This document shows, in pieces, positions 7,941 to 17,197 of a stretch of DNA of 64,000 nucleotides. The notes under the pieces are model-generated. The model saw only the letters and a list, made by a program, of their open reading frames with translations. It did not search any database and was not told where the DNA came from. Origin of the DNA: Paenibacillus sp. FSL H7-0331 (GTDB taxonomy: Bacteria > Bacillota > Bacilli > Paenibacillales > NBRC-103111); contig NZ_MRTH01000025.1 of the NCBI RefSeq assembly GCF_001956045.1, positions 1 through 64,000 on the forward strand, written 5' to 3'. The number at the start of each line of letters is the position of its first letter. Within the stretch, counting starts at the first letter, position 1. Made by a program: the position numbers and the translations under genes.

Positions 7941-8489
7941 ATGAAACTAATTGACACAAAAATGAAAGATGTGTTTCTTATCGAGCCTGCTGTATTTGGA
8001 GATAATCGAGGCTTTTTTATGGAGAGCTATAACAATATGAAGTTTAAGGAATTGGTTACAAATTGTACGTTTGTCCAAGACAATCATTCGCTGTCTACGG
8101 AAAGCGGGGTATTGAGAGGGCTTCATTATCAGCTTACACCAAAGGCACAAACCAAGTTAGTTCGTGTGTTGGCTGGAGCTATTTATGATGTAGTTGTGGA
8201 TATTCGCAAAAGTTCTCCGGCGTTCGGACAGTGGATGGGATTCATTTTGAGCGCGGCTAATAAGAGGCAGCTTCTTGTTCCGAAGGGTTTTGCTCATGGA
8301 TTTGTTACACTAGTTCCTAATACGGAGGTATTGTATAAAGTAGATGAATACTATTCATCTGAGCATGAACGAGGAATTGCCTGGAATGACCTATCCTTAG
8401 GAATTGATTGGCCGACATCACAGCCTATTCTTTCTGATAAAGATGCCAAGTTGTCGTTTCTAAAGGATGCCGAGATAAATTTCGAGTGA
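7941..8489 (+). CDS. rfbC: dTDP-4-dehydrorhamnose 3,5-epimerase (RmlC)
   Basis: The 182-residue cupin enzyme has the family motifs: FGDNRGFFMESYN near residue 22, QDNHSLSTESGVLRGLHYQ (active-site His in RGLHYQ near residue 63), VVVDIRKSS, VPKGFAHGF and Y132-type region VLYKVDEYY. It normally converts dTDP-4-keto-6-deoxyglucose to the L-lyxo form in dTDP-L-rhamnose synthesis. Unusually, rmlA, rmlB and rmlD are not beside it in this window, so it is an orphan here. AGGTGG precedes the start. It marks the left edge of the AT-rich glycan island. Confidence 0.93.
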   Translation: MKLIDTKMKDVFLIEPAVFGDNRGFFMESYNNMKFKELVTNCTFVQDNHSLSTESGVLRGLHYQLTPKAQTKLVRVLAGAIYDVVVDIRKSSPAFGQWMGFILSAANKRQLLVPKGFAHGFVTLVPNTEVLYKVDEYYSSEHERGIAWNDLSLGIDWPTSQPILSDKDAKLSFLKDAEINFE

Positions 8490-9135
8490 AGATAACCGGA
8501 AATACTTATCAATAATCCACATCTGTAATTTTGGAGAATTGGAAGTTTACCGAAACATTTTCGCAAGGGTTAGCAGGTACAAATGGGGTTGGAAGCGATG
8601 TTATAAATCGGGTGACAGCAAACGACAATCGCATTGAGAGGTAGAATCGATGCACGTTAACTATCGACAGTAACCGAGTGTGATATTCGATGAAGCTAAC
8701 CTCATTTATTCGATCAGAAAATACTTGAATATGAATTCTGCCGGATTTCCAAATGGATGCCCAGCGCTTCATCACTATTCTCGTTGAACAAAATGAACTG
8801 TTGGAGCTCCTGCAATTACACACTTATCAATTACCATGTAAGCTTGGAGGAAACTTTGTTCGGCTAGCGATTTTTCTAATATTTGAACACCAACTACCGC
8901 CAACCTCAGTTCACTCAGGGGCAATATTAACATTAATTTCTTTTGGTAGTTGATTGTATGGCTCTTTTTGTTCTATCATACTAAAGGTAATCTCTTCTAT
9001 AGATTGTGTCTGCTTGACACATTCACTATATCAAACCGATATGGTACTTTTATATTACCGCAAGAGATAGGTTTTCATTCCGTTTTCTTATGCGGAAGTT
9101 GGTCACAGATAACAAAAGTTTAATTGGAGGTACTA
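8490..9135. other. gene-free stretch, probable decayed coding sequence
   Basis: No intact gene is visible in 646 bases. On the minus strand a frame ending at 8509 finishes in a plausible protein tail (PFVPANPCENVSVNFQFSKITDVDY), but its upstream part looks scrambled and has no ribosome binding site. I read it as the remnant of a gene I cannot name. The last bases hold the GGAGG site of the next gene. Confidence 0.4.
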
Positions 9136-10836
9136 ATGAAGTTTCATTTTAAAGACTCGATTGTGTACATATTTTCTATTACTATATGTTTAATTTTTTT
9201 ATTTTTTTTGCTTTATGACATTGATTTGACTATACCATTAGCTTATAGCGGAGATGCATTACTCAATAGCATGTGGATAAAAAGTATAATTGATCATGGA
9301 TGGTATCTACATAACGATTCTGTTGGGGCTCCATTCGGGTTAGATATGAATGATTATGCTATGTCCGATAATCTCCACTTATTGTTTATCAAGATCATTT
9401 CATTATTTTCATCAAACTATGCTTTAGTGATGAATCTTTATTATCTTTTAACTTATCCAATAACCGTGGTAACTTCATTGATTGTATTACGCCATTTTAA
9501 GTTATCATGTCCAACCGCTTCTGCTGCATCATTAATATATGCATTTTTACCATACCACTTTATGCGTGGAGAAGGACATTTATTTTTAGCATCATATTAT
9601 TTGGTACCATTTTTATTTATGATTATTATATGGGCATTGGAAAACAACTGGACGAGAAAAAAAATCATCATATCTACATCTATTATTCTTATTGCATCCT
9701 CTGCAGGGATATACTACTCTTTTTTTACATGTTTCTTTTTAGCATTTGTAGCATTATATTTGTTATTTAAGCTGAAATCGTTTAAAACTGCTCTAATTCC
9801 TTTTTTATTAATATTTATCATTCTAATCGGGGGTCTTATTAATTTATCACCAACAATAATTTATAAAATACAACACGGAAGTAATTCAGAGGTCGGGAAA
9901 CGAAGCCCTGTTGGAGCTGAGTTATATGGTCTAAAAATAACGCACCTCATGATGCCTGCTGATAATCATAGAATCAATAAGTTGGCAATTATGAAAAACC
10001 TATATAACACGAAGACGCCATTAAATAATGAAAATAAATTCGCTACCCTTGGTCTAGTAGGAAGCATAGGCTTTCTTGTCCTTATTGGTTTTTTATTTTC
10101 CCGTAATGAAGGGATACTCAAAAAAGTTAGTTTTTTGAATGCTGCAGCTTTATTACTTGCTTCTATAGGTGGTTTTGGATCAATCTTCGCTTTAACTATC
10201 ATGGATGAAATAAGAGGTTATAATCGAATAAGTATCATGATAGCGTACTTTTGCATATTTGCCGTTTTCTATTTATGGGATCAATGGAAGCTAAGTCGCG
10301 GTGTAGTTGGCACATTCTTTCTTTCAGGTATACTATTAATTGCTATTCTTGATCAAACGAATAGCAATTTTAACCCTCAAAGTGCCCAACTCCGAGCATT
10401 ATACAATCAGGACAGTATTTATATAAAAAAAATAGAATCTTCGATACCAACTGGTTCTATGGTTTTTCAATTACCCTATGTCCCGTTTCCAGAGAATCCA
10501 CCTATACATAATATGAAAGATTACGATCATTTTGCACCTTACATTCACTCACGCGATATAAGATGGAGTTATGGTTCGATGAAAGGTCGAGAATCCGATA
10601 CATGGGTGCGTCAAACCGCTACCAAATCAACTGAAACTATGATACGTGACTTAGCATTCGCAGGATTTAGTGGTATTTACATTAACAGAGCTGGATATCA
10701 AGATAATGCTGCTATGATAGAATCGGAGATTACTTCCATTTTACTCACTGAACCTATCGTGAGTGATGATCATTTAAAATCATTCTTTAGTATGCTAGAT
10801 TATAATAAAGGGATACTGGTAAACTATAAAAATTAA
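9136..10836 (+). CDS. large polytopic membrane protein, GT-C-like, paralogue of the 717-residue protein
   Basis: The 566-residue protein has about twelve hydrophobic segments and a short soluble C-terminal part. After the first membrane segment there is an outer loop with LAYSGDALLNSMWIKSIIDHGW and APFGLDMNDY, a place where GT-C glycosyltransferases usually carry their acidic motif. It is clearly related along its whole length to the product of 31124-33277 (shared GAPFGL-M, YALMPYHF-type, VFQLPY and YDHF blocks). A role in transferring a lipid-linked sugar outside the membrane is inferred. The ATG at 9136 has GGAGG five bases upstream; an in-frame TTG at 9124 lies before that site. Confidence 0.8.
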   Translation: MKFHFKDSIVYIFSITICLIFLFFLLYDIDLTIPLAYSGDALLNSMWIKSIIDHGWYLHNDSVGAPFGLDMNDYAMSDNLHLLFIKIISLFSSNYALVMNLYYLLTYPITVVTSLIVLRHFKLSCPTASAASLIYAFLPYHFMRGEGHLFLASYYLVPFLFMIIIWALENNWTRKKIIISTSIILIASSAGIYYSFFTCFFLAFVALYLLFKLKSFKTALIPFLLIFIILIGGLINLSPTIIYKIQHGSNSEVGKRSPVGAELYGLKITHLMMPADNHRINKLAIMKNLYNTKTPLNNENKFATLGLVGSIGFLVLIGFLFSRNEGILKKVSFLNAAALLLASIGGFGSIFALTIMDEIRGYNRISIMIAYFCIFAVFYLWDQWKLSRGVVGTFFLSGILLIAILDQTNSNFNPQSAQLRALYNQDSIYIKKIESSIPTGSMVFQLPYVPFPENPPIHNMKDYDHFAPYIHSRDIRWSYGSMKGRESDTWVRQTATKSTETMIRDLAFAGFSGIYINRAGYQDNAAMIESEITSILLTEPIVSDDHLKSFFSMLDYNKGILVNYKN

Positions 10837-10866
10837 ATTATAAGAAATTCAAATTTTTATATTTCA

Positions 10867-11010
10867 TAAACCTTCAACCGGATTAAGTTCAGGAATGTCT
10901 TGGGCAGATATACCAGACTCAGTAGTTTGTGCTCGATGTCTTCGGCGTGGTGGATGCGAGCATTGTCCAGAACCATAACCCGCCTTCCTTTGGGATAATT
11001 AGTCAGACGT
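10867..11010 (-). pseudogene. IS630-family transposase remnant
   Basis: The minus strand encodes GRRVMVLDNARIHHAEDIEH, the region around the second catalytic aspartate of IS630-type DDE transposases. It is followed by LPKTF and, after a one-base frame change, ELNPVEGL, the region with the third acidic residue. Only this C-terminal piece survives, it is frameshifted, and no start or inverted repeats are seen. Confidence 0.75.
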
Positions 11011-11539
11011 CAGTATGTCCCCAGTAGAGATACTGGGTTTATCAGCATGTTCCGTTACAAACTGTTCTGTAGCCTTAGAAAGCAATAATTGGCTTTAACG
11101 GTATCATGTAATACAGAGTGATCACGCTATCTTTATATCTATTGGCTTTTATTTTGTCATAGATGACCTTTCTGTTCAAGCAGCCGTCTTCAATGCAGTG
11201 ACTTTTGTGGTCTAACTATAGATTAATTTTTACTTAGTCTATTCCTCATACGCTGGCAACAGCCTTTTTAATATTGCCTCAACATACCTACCTCTGATCT
11301 TATGGGTTATTCAACTGCTGATATATTATATTTTACAACTATTATTCACAAAACTGTCAAAGCTGGTACCGTGATCACATTCCGTGTAAAAACCGTAGCA
11401 TTCTTCAAAGACACGTTTCTCGGACAAAAGACCATATGTTGGCGAAAAGGGCTATGGTCTGTAAAATATATTTGTATAAACTCCAAAACCTATTAGGAAG
11501 GATTGGGGAGCACATACTGGAATAATGGACCACATCAGC

Positions 11540-12620
11540 TTCGTCAGTTCATCGTTGAAAACAAAATTAGTTACATTAGAAGATGTGAAGGTTGCATTAA
11601 AGCATCTATTCGCGGAAACACTGCAGGAGATGCTGAAAAGCAAATTCGATGCACAATAATGCTACGACGAACTTGACACTACAAACAAGCAAACTCCAAA
11701 AAGCCGAAATGGTAAAAGCTAATACTAGCAAATGTGGGGATCAAGAGATCAAGTCCCACGAGATCTCCAAGGTGAGTTTGAACTAGTTGTCGTGAAGAAA
11801 TCATCCATCCAACGTGACGGGCGTCGAGGATCACATCATTGCGATGTATATGAAGGGAATCAGCGCCAGAGATGTCCATGATCACCTTTGCAGTTGTACG
11901 GAATTAATGAATTGCCGACGGTGATCTCCAACATAACAAACATAATTGTACCACCTCATTAAAGAATAGCAGAACCGTCATTTACAAGGAGCCTACGCAG
12001 TTTGTATTTCTAGATGCGATACTCTTCAAAGTCGAGCAGGATGGGTATTTCCTGAACAAAGCTGCCTACATGGATCGATCTGAACAAAAGCAAATATGTG
12101 TTGCTATGTAGATCGGAGAGACGAGTTCTCCAAGTTATGGCTACCGATCTTGAACGATTTGCTTTGAGTCCTACAAAGACCAAAAGAAGGTAACAGCAGG
12201 TTTGAAACTGTTCTACAGAGCAACAATATAGGACGCAGCCTTGTTGGAATTAGCCGTTTTGAAGAGGCAAGTATCCCCTGATTTTCGGTTCTCGCTCATC
12301 AATTGGGATGAACTCGCAACCTTCCTTAAGTATCCAATGTAGGTCCAAAAGCTGATTAACACGACCAACATCATCGAAAGTTACTATCGTCAGCTTCGAA
12401 AAGTAACCAAGGAAAAAAGTATCTTTCCAACAGAAAAAGCACTGTTCAAGATACTCTATCTGGCGACGATATGAACGTCACCCGTATAGCAAATTTGGAG
12501 CCGGATATTGCCGCAGTTGTCCCCTATTCTTTCCACATATTTACGTTGAAATTAAATTTTCATATCCCCCCGGGGAGATATGCATTTTGTATGAATTTAC
12601 ACAAATGATTTGACAGACCC
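11540..12620 (+). pseudogene. IS256-family transposase remnant 1
   Basis: Pieces of an IS256 (mutator-type) transposase are readable on the plus strand in changing frames: ETLQEMLKSKFDAQ, DTTNKQTPKSRNGKS, VPRDLQGEFELVVVKKS, FLDAILFKVEQDG-like, NTTNIIESYYRQLRKVTKEK and finally NWSRILPQLSPIL-like. Many stops and frameshifts show it is dead. A sequence TTTACACAAATGATTTGACA near 12596 could be part of its right end. It lies directly downstream (in map order) of the IS630 relic. Confidence 0.85.
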
Positions 12621-12717
12621 GTGTGTAGCCATAATTGACAGACCCTATTCAACAGTTATAAAAATTAGTATTCGTAGTTACATTAAATATCAATAATTTT
12701 TCTTTGAAAGTGTCAAG

Positions 12718-14433
12718 TTATTTTATATACCCTGAAAGTTCAGTTAACAATTTAACTTTTTGAAAAAAATCTATAGAATCTCCATTATTAAAAAAATTCC
12801 CATGAATAGTTGTTAAAACATCCACAAATGGACCTATCACACTAAAAAATACTATAATTGAGATATATAAATTTTTATTTGCAGTTTTCTTGAATAACAG
12901 TTCACTTGCAACATATACCAAAACAATCATCCCTAAAAAATATCCCGGCAGTAAAAACCTTGTCAGTGCCCATTTTAAACCAGCTATATCAATTGTGTAA
13001 ACAATTATTAAACCAACAATCAAACTAATGACAAAACTAATAAAAACTATATATTCGAACTTTTTCATTATTTCCTTCATTTCATCCCATTTATTAACTA
13101 ATAAAACAATTATAAATATCAAACTAACTAAAGGAAAAAACGCAATTCTAATAGTAGTCCAAATACTAGTTTCTACCATTAAAATAATAGAATTCAAAGC
13201 ATTTAATACATTTATTGTTTTCCCACCCCCATTATTAATTATTTTAATAGCCTCACTAAGTTGCTTATCTTCCGATGCGCTCAAATCATTGCCGTACACC
13301 CAATATCCGCCAGTACCAATATAATAAGGAATTTCAGGTTTTAATTTCAATGTGTTAGAACTATTTACTTCCATTGTACCAGAGATTGAAATTTGACTTG
13401 GCTTTGCAATTGAAAGCATACCACCTTGAGTAGTTCCCAGTAATATAAATGCACAAAACACAAATAAATTAATACCTATAGTTATTTTATTACAATCTAT
13501 TTTTTTAACTATAATAATAAAATAAATCATTATAAAAACAGCTAAACCAATAATTATATTTTGTGGTCCAGAAAAACTCCAAGAGATTCCAAGTATAAAA
13601 GGTATGATCATATCTTTAATTATATTTTTTTCTGATTTGATTAATTTATGTAACCATAGGATATAAATTATAAATGACGCTATAGAGTATATCGAGTCAG
13701 TGTATCCGTTTAAAAAAAAGGGGGTACTAGAATCAATAACGAGTATATGAGTAAAAGAAAGAGCTGTATTACCAAATAACACTAAACATGTACCTATTAA
13801 TGTTATTTGCTTGCTCAAGTTAAAAGTTTTCAATAACCCATATACAAAAAGCGATATCATACCAATAGAAATCGAAAGCCATAAATATAAAGAAAATAGT
13901 GGAATATTAACACCTAATAACATTGGCAAAGACGTAAGTAAAGATTGACCATAATTTTGCGAAAGAATCGGAATATAATTATTTTCCGTGATAAATGTAG
14001 CAATGTTGGCATATCTTGGACTATGAAGACTACCTAAAATACTAAATGCTGTGATCACACCAGAAGGCATTAACCAATAAAGCAATATAACTGTAGGAAC
14101 AATTATAACCGCACACAAAGCAAAATATCGTTTCTCTGTAAAATGAACTATGATTTCTAATAAATCAGTTTTAAATTTTCCGTCTTTTACATAGAGAACA
14201 ATTAAAATCGCCAAAGTCAATATCAATGCTACTCCAACATTAGAGAACGCGGAGCTAAGTAATCTCCAAATAGCTAGAAATAATCCCATCCCTATAAAAT
14301 AAGAAGCAGAGAACTTAAACGAAAATGGCATTTTATCAATACTTGAAAATGAATGCCTATAAACTAATAATCCACTGAAAATAAACAGAAGAGAAAATGA
14401 AATTATTATTATTAAATTTCCCAATACCAACAT
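12718..14433 (-). CDS. polytopic membrane protein of unknown function, possible GT-C
   Basis: The 571-residue protein has roughly fourteen hydrophobic segments and very AT-rich codon use. I do not recognise a defined family. The outer loop near residues 130-160 (GSLHSPRYANIATFITENNY) and a loop with an amphipathic stretch near 360-400 resemble the plan of membrane glycosyltransferases, and the setting in a glycan island fits, but this is inference. The start is well supported by GGAGG seven bases before the ATG. It stands alone between two decayed IS256 copies, so it may have arrived as, or been isolated by, mobile DNA. Confidence 0.7.
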   Translation of the reverse strand: MLVLGNLIIIISFSLLFIFSGLLVYRHSFSSIDKMPFSFKFSASYFIGMGLFLAIWRLLSSAFSNVGVALILTLAILIVLYVKDGKFKTDLLEIIVHFTEKRYFALCAVIIVPTVILLYWLMPSGVITAFSILGSLHSPRYANIATFITENNYIPILSQNYGQSLLTSLPMLLGVNIPLFSLYLWLSISIGMISLFVYGLLKTFNLSKQITLIGTCLVLFGNTALSFTHILVIDSSTPFFLNGYTDSIYSIASFIIYILWLHKLIKSEKNIIKDMIIPFILGISWSFSGPQNIIIGLAVFIMIYFIIIVKKIDCNKITIGINLFVFCAFILLGTTQGGMLSIAKPSQISISGTMEVNSSNTLKLKPEIPYYIGTGGYWVYGNDLSASEDKQLSEAIKIINNGGGKTINVLNALNSIILMVETSIWTTIRIAFFPLVSLIFIIVLLVNKWDEMKEIMKKFEYIVFISFVISLIVGLIIVYTIDIAGLKWALTRFLLPGYFLGMIVLVYVASELLFKKTANKNLYISIIVFFSVIGPFVDVLTTIHGNFFNNGDSIDFFQKVKLLTELSGYIK

Positions 14434-15529
14434 CGAAATACCTCCACTATAAATTCAAAGTACCTACAACCAACAATACTTATGTTTGATTGATTAATTT
14501 GCATATAATCAGGGTCAGTACAAAAAAACGTCCAACCTATAAAAGTCAACGAAACATGGAAAGCTACTTGTAAGAGCTAAATGAGGAAGAAACCAAATGA
14601 TCGATTATTGAACTAACAACCGCTATGTCAAGTTGTAAAAGAACAAAAAAATTTCGGACTACCGCAGATACCCAGCCTAAGTTGAAAGTGCTGTTTAAGG
14701 ATGTCATAGCAAAAAGTCTTCTGTAGCTAAGTTGGATATGACGCTTGGCTAAAGTCGGTATGATGCAAGAACGAAGCAAACCAACATAGCCGGAACGGTT
14801 TTGTGAAGAAGACGGTGATGAGTTAGTATGTTTACGTTGATATTCTAAGGAATTTGGATAGGTTAAAATGAGTCCTCCTTGTTCTGATAAACGTCTTACA
14901 GGAAATTCTGAACATGTGTGTAGTCAATCTCACATCTCATGAGCTCTAGCTTCACCCAAGGCTTGCTATCAGCAAACAAAAATCGAATTGCATGGTCCAA
15001 ATTCGCAACTCGATTAGCTATATTTCCTACAAAGATATAAAAAAGTTATCGTAGATTCCAAATACATTCAAAAGACAGTCACAGAAGAAGCTAAGTTGCT
15101 TGATGGATATGGAGTAATTTGGTAACAAAAAGAAAAGAAGTACCCGCTGGATCCACTGATTGTTCGATCTTGGTACTATAACTGTCGAAATTATTCTATA
15201 CAACAAATATGATTAAAAGCTACCACCGTCAATTACGCAAAGTCACCAAAGGAAAGAACATCTTTCCGACAAAGTAACCTCTGTCCAAAATGCTATATAT
15301 ATCCATGATGGACTTGTTATAAAAATGGATAGGATGTTTTCCGAAATAGGGACAAATTTTGCTGTAACTCACCGTTTATTTTCCAGATTGCTAACCAGTT
15401 TGCTGAAAGTGTCTTGACCGTGCGAACGGACGCTTAAAAATTTGCACTTTCATCGGGTCTGCCTTTAAGCCGTCCATATCAAGCCCTGCAAGACAACATT
15501 TTCGCTAGTAGATTATCTCTTCAACAAAA
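14434..15529. other. gene-free stretch with a second decayed IS256 element
   Basis: This gap of about 1.1 kb holds no intact gene. Most of it is an IS256-type relic, listed separately. The last 150 bases, before the GDPD-like gene stop, show nothing I can name. Confidence 0.65.
14680..15340 (+). pseudogene. IS256-family transposase remnant 2
   Basis: The plus strand keeps the N-terminal piece KLKVLFKDVIAKSLL and, near 15200-15310, TTNMIKSYHRQLRKVTKGKNIFP followed by KMLYISMMD, the conserved C-terminal region of IS256 transposases. Stops and frameshifts separate them. Relative to remnant 1 the middle part is shortened. The two copies lie in the same orientation on either side of the 571-residue membrane protein gene. 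Confidence 0.8.
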
Positions 15530-16120
15530 CTAACTCTTCCATAGTTCCATATTATGCAATTTGGTACATATAGCATCGAATACTATTCCCTGTTCATTTA
15601 ATTGATTTTTATATATTTCAATATCCGTAACCCTTCCTTGTAATTCAGGTGATACCAAACAAAGATTGAATCCCGAATTCTTCAGTTTGTCGTAATTATT
15701 CTTATCTATAGGTAATTTGGTAAAACAATCTACCCATACCCACTTTACTTTTCCTTTCATAGATATGATAGTATCTATGCCCTCATATTCAGAATAACGA
15801 AGGGCTATATTTCGTTCTCCTAATTGAGACAATAAATATATCATTGGAAATGAACAGTCTAAAAAGAAGTAATTTAAAATACGGTAGTGTTTCAATATTT
15901 CTAATACCCTGTTTTCAATACGTTCACTTTTAATATTTAGAATAATTGTTCCATGTTTGTAAAATTTTAAAAATTCATCGAAATCTTCACCATCAGAAAA
16001 AGGATCATGTTGCAAAATTAACCTATCGCCATAGTCTCGCAGATCAACCTCAATACCATATTCAATTGGCGTATTCTTTAATTCTTCAATTGAATTTATG
16101 CGATGAGCAATCCAGTTCAT
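15530..16120 (-). CDS. GDPD/PI-PLC-like TIM-barrel protein
   Basis: The 196-residue protein carries the start of the glycerophosphodiester phosphodiesterase fold: H6-R7 in AHRIN, E24 and D26 in IEVDLRD, and H38 in LQHDPF, matching the catalytic and metal positions. It is shorter than typical GDPD enzymes (about 240). It may therefore act on an unusual phosphodiester or a sugar-linked phosphate. It is the last gene of the cassette and overlaps the preceding GT2 stop by one base (TAATG), with AAGGAG before the start. Substrate is unknown. Confidence 0.75.
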   Translation of the reverse strand: MNWIAHRINSIEELKNTPIEYGIEVDLRDYGDRLILQHDPFSDGEDFDEFLKFYKHGTIILNIKSERIENRVLEILKHYRILNYFFLDCSFPMIYLLSQLGERNIALRYSEYEGIDTIISMKGKVKWVWVDCFTKLPIDKNNYDKLKNSGFNLCLVSPELQGRVTDIEIYKNQLNEQGIVFDAICTKLHNMELWKS

Positions 16121-16824
16121 TATAATAACTCCTTTTTTAATTTTTTACTGAATTGGAGAGTTCTTTTAATGAATTTCCACTTTGTTAAAAACCCTCGATT
16201 CCAGCTGGATTGACCGTGAATTCTCTCTGGAAAAGCAACATCAAAACGGATTACATTTAACTTACTGTTTTTAGCCATATATAGGGCATATAAATCTAAC
16301 GAGAAATCATAAGGTGGATTCAACCATGATAAAAAAAAGTCTTTGTGAAAAATATTAGGTTGTCCATTGATATCATTCAATTTACATTGAAGATATACGC
16401 TTTCAAATAAACTCATACCGGATGTAAATATTTGATCGAATAGCGGTCTATTTTTTCTATTGCCTTTGACAATAATATGTTTAGGATCTCCATTTCTCTC
16501 TATGATATCTAATGCTTTAATTACATCAGCTGGATCCGTTTGTAAATCCGCATGCGTCCAACCTATATAATCACCTTTAGTTTCCTTCAAACCCGATAAA
16601 ATCCCAAAACCATATCCTTGATTCACCTCTACTTTGACTGTAGATGCAAAACCATAAATAGGTAACAGCTCATCTAAAATTTGGCTTGTATTATCTGACG
16701 ATCCATTATTCACCAAAATAACTTCTATATCCTCGCGTTTTATTACTTCGGAAAACTTACTTAATATGAGTGGAATATTATTTTCCTCATTATAGCAAGG
16801 TATTACGATAGACAGTTTTATCAT
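16120..16824 (-). CDS. family 2 glycosyltransferase, soluble, DPM-like
   Basis: The 234-residue protein begins with the GT2 signature LSIVIPCYNEENN, has VNNGSSDNTS near residue 40 and the nucleotide-sugar acidic motif HADLQTD near residue 90. It lacks the C-terminal membrane helices of GtrB-type enzymes, so it resembles dolichyl-phosphate-mannose synthases that pair with a separate membrane partner. The preceding gene, overlapping by 35 bases, encodes a GtrA protein that could be that partner. The pair probably makes an undecaprenyl-phosphate-linked monosaccharide for transfer outside the cell. Confidence 0.88.
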   Translation of the reverse strand: MIKLSIVIPCYNEENNIPLILSKFSEVIKREDIEVILVNNGSSDNTSQILDELLPIYGFASTVKVEVNQGYGFGILSGLKETKGDYIGWTHADLQTDPADVIKALDIIERNGDPKHIIVKGNRKNRPLFDQIFTSGMSLFESVYLQCKLNDINGQPNIFHKDFFLSWLNPPYDFSLDLYALYMAKNSKLNVIRFDVAFPERIHGQSSWNRGFLTKWKFIKRTLQFSKKLKKELL

Positions 16825-17197
16825 TTTTAAATACCCACCATTTCTGACCTATAAAATTCAACACAGTACTAGTTCCAGTTGCACCTAAAAATGCTAACCA
16901 ATAATATTCCTTGAAGATAAGTAACAAACCATTATTTAATACAACATTAATACTGAGTGTTGATAAATATAAGATAACGAATTTCATAATTTCCTTGTAA
17001 GATTTACTCTTAATTTGGAATGTCCAATATTTATTAAGTAGATATGCTATAATGGTTCCACACAAAAAAGAAGCAGTTTTAGCAATGCTTGGAGAAACAA
17101 CACTTAACATAGTGATATACACTAAGCTATCAGTTCCGACTGCAGAAAATCCCGAAACTAAAAACCGGGGGATAAATGTGATAACCCCTTTTTTCAT
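16790..17197 (-). CDS. GtrA family membrane protein
   Basis: The 135-residue protein has four membrane helices and GtrA motifs: FLVSGFSAVGTDSLVYI at the N-terminus, CGTIIAYLLNKYWTFQ in the middle and NFIGQKWWVFKN at the end. GtrA proteins are thought to flip undecaprenyl-phosphate-linked sugars or to assist GT2 enzymes. It overlaps the upstream nucleotidyltransferase gene by four bases (ATGA) and the downstream GT2 gene by 35, so the set is translationally coupled. A second GtrA gene lies at 30302. Confidence 0.9.
   Translation of the reverse strand: MKKGVITFIPRFLVSGFSAVGTDSLVYITMLSVVSPSIAKTASFLCGTIIAYLLNKYWTFQIKSKSYKEIMKFVILYLSTLSINVVLNNGLLLIFKEYYWLAFLGATGTSTVLNFIGQKWWVFKNDKTVYRNTLL

Larger units (their letters stand above)
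10837..12717. other. gene-free stretch filled with decayed insertion sequences
   Basis: This 1.9 kb gap has no intact gene. Its left end holds an IS630-type transposase relic on the minus strand and its right half an IS256-type relic on the plus strand, listed separately. The part from about 11030 to 11500 has stops in all frames beyond about 65 codons, and I cannot name it. Confidence 0.7.

Noticed and set aside
8509..8823. 104-codon minus-strand frame in the gap after rmlC
   Set aside because: Only its last part looks protein-like; there is no ribosome binding site and I see no family. I treat it as a possible relic, not a gene.
11302..11496. 64-codon plus-strand frame between the IS630 and IS256 relics
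   Set aside because: No ribosome site, no recognisable motif and a setting of decayed transposon DNA.
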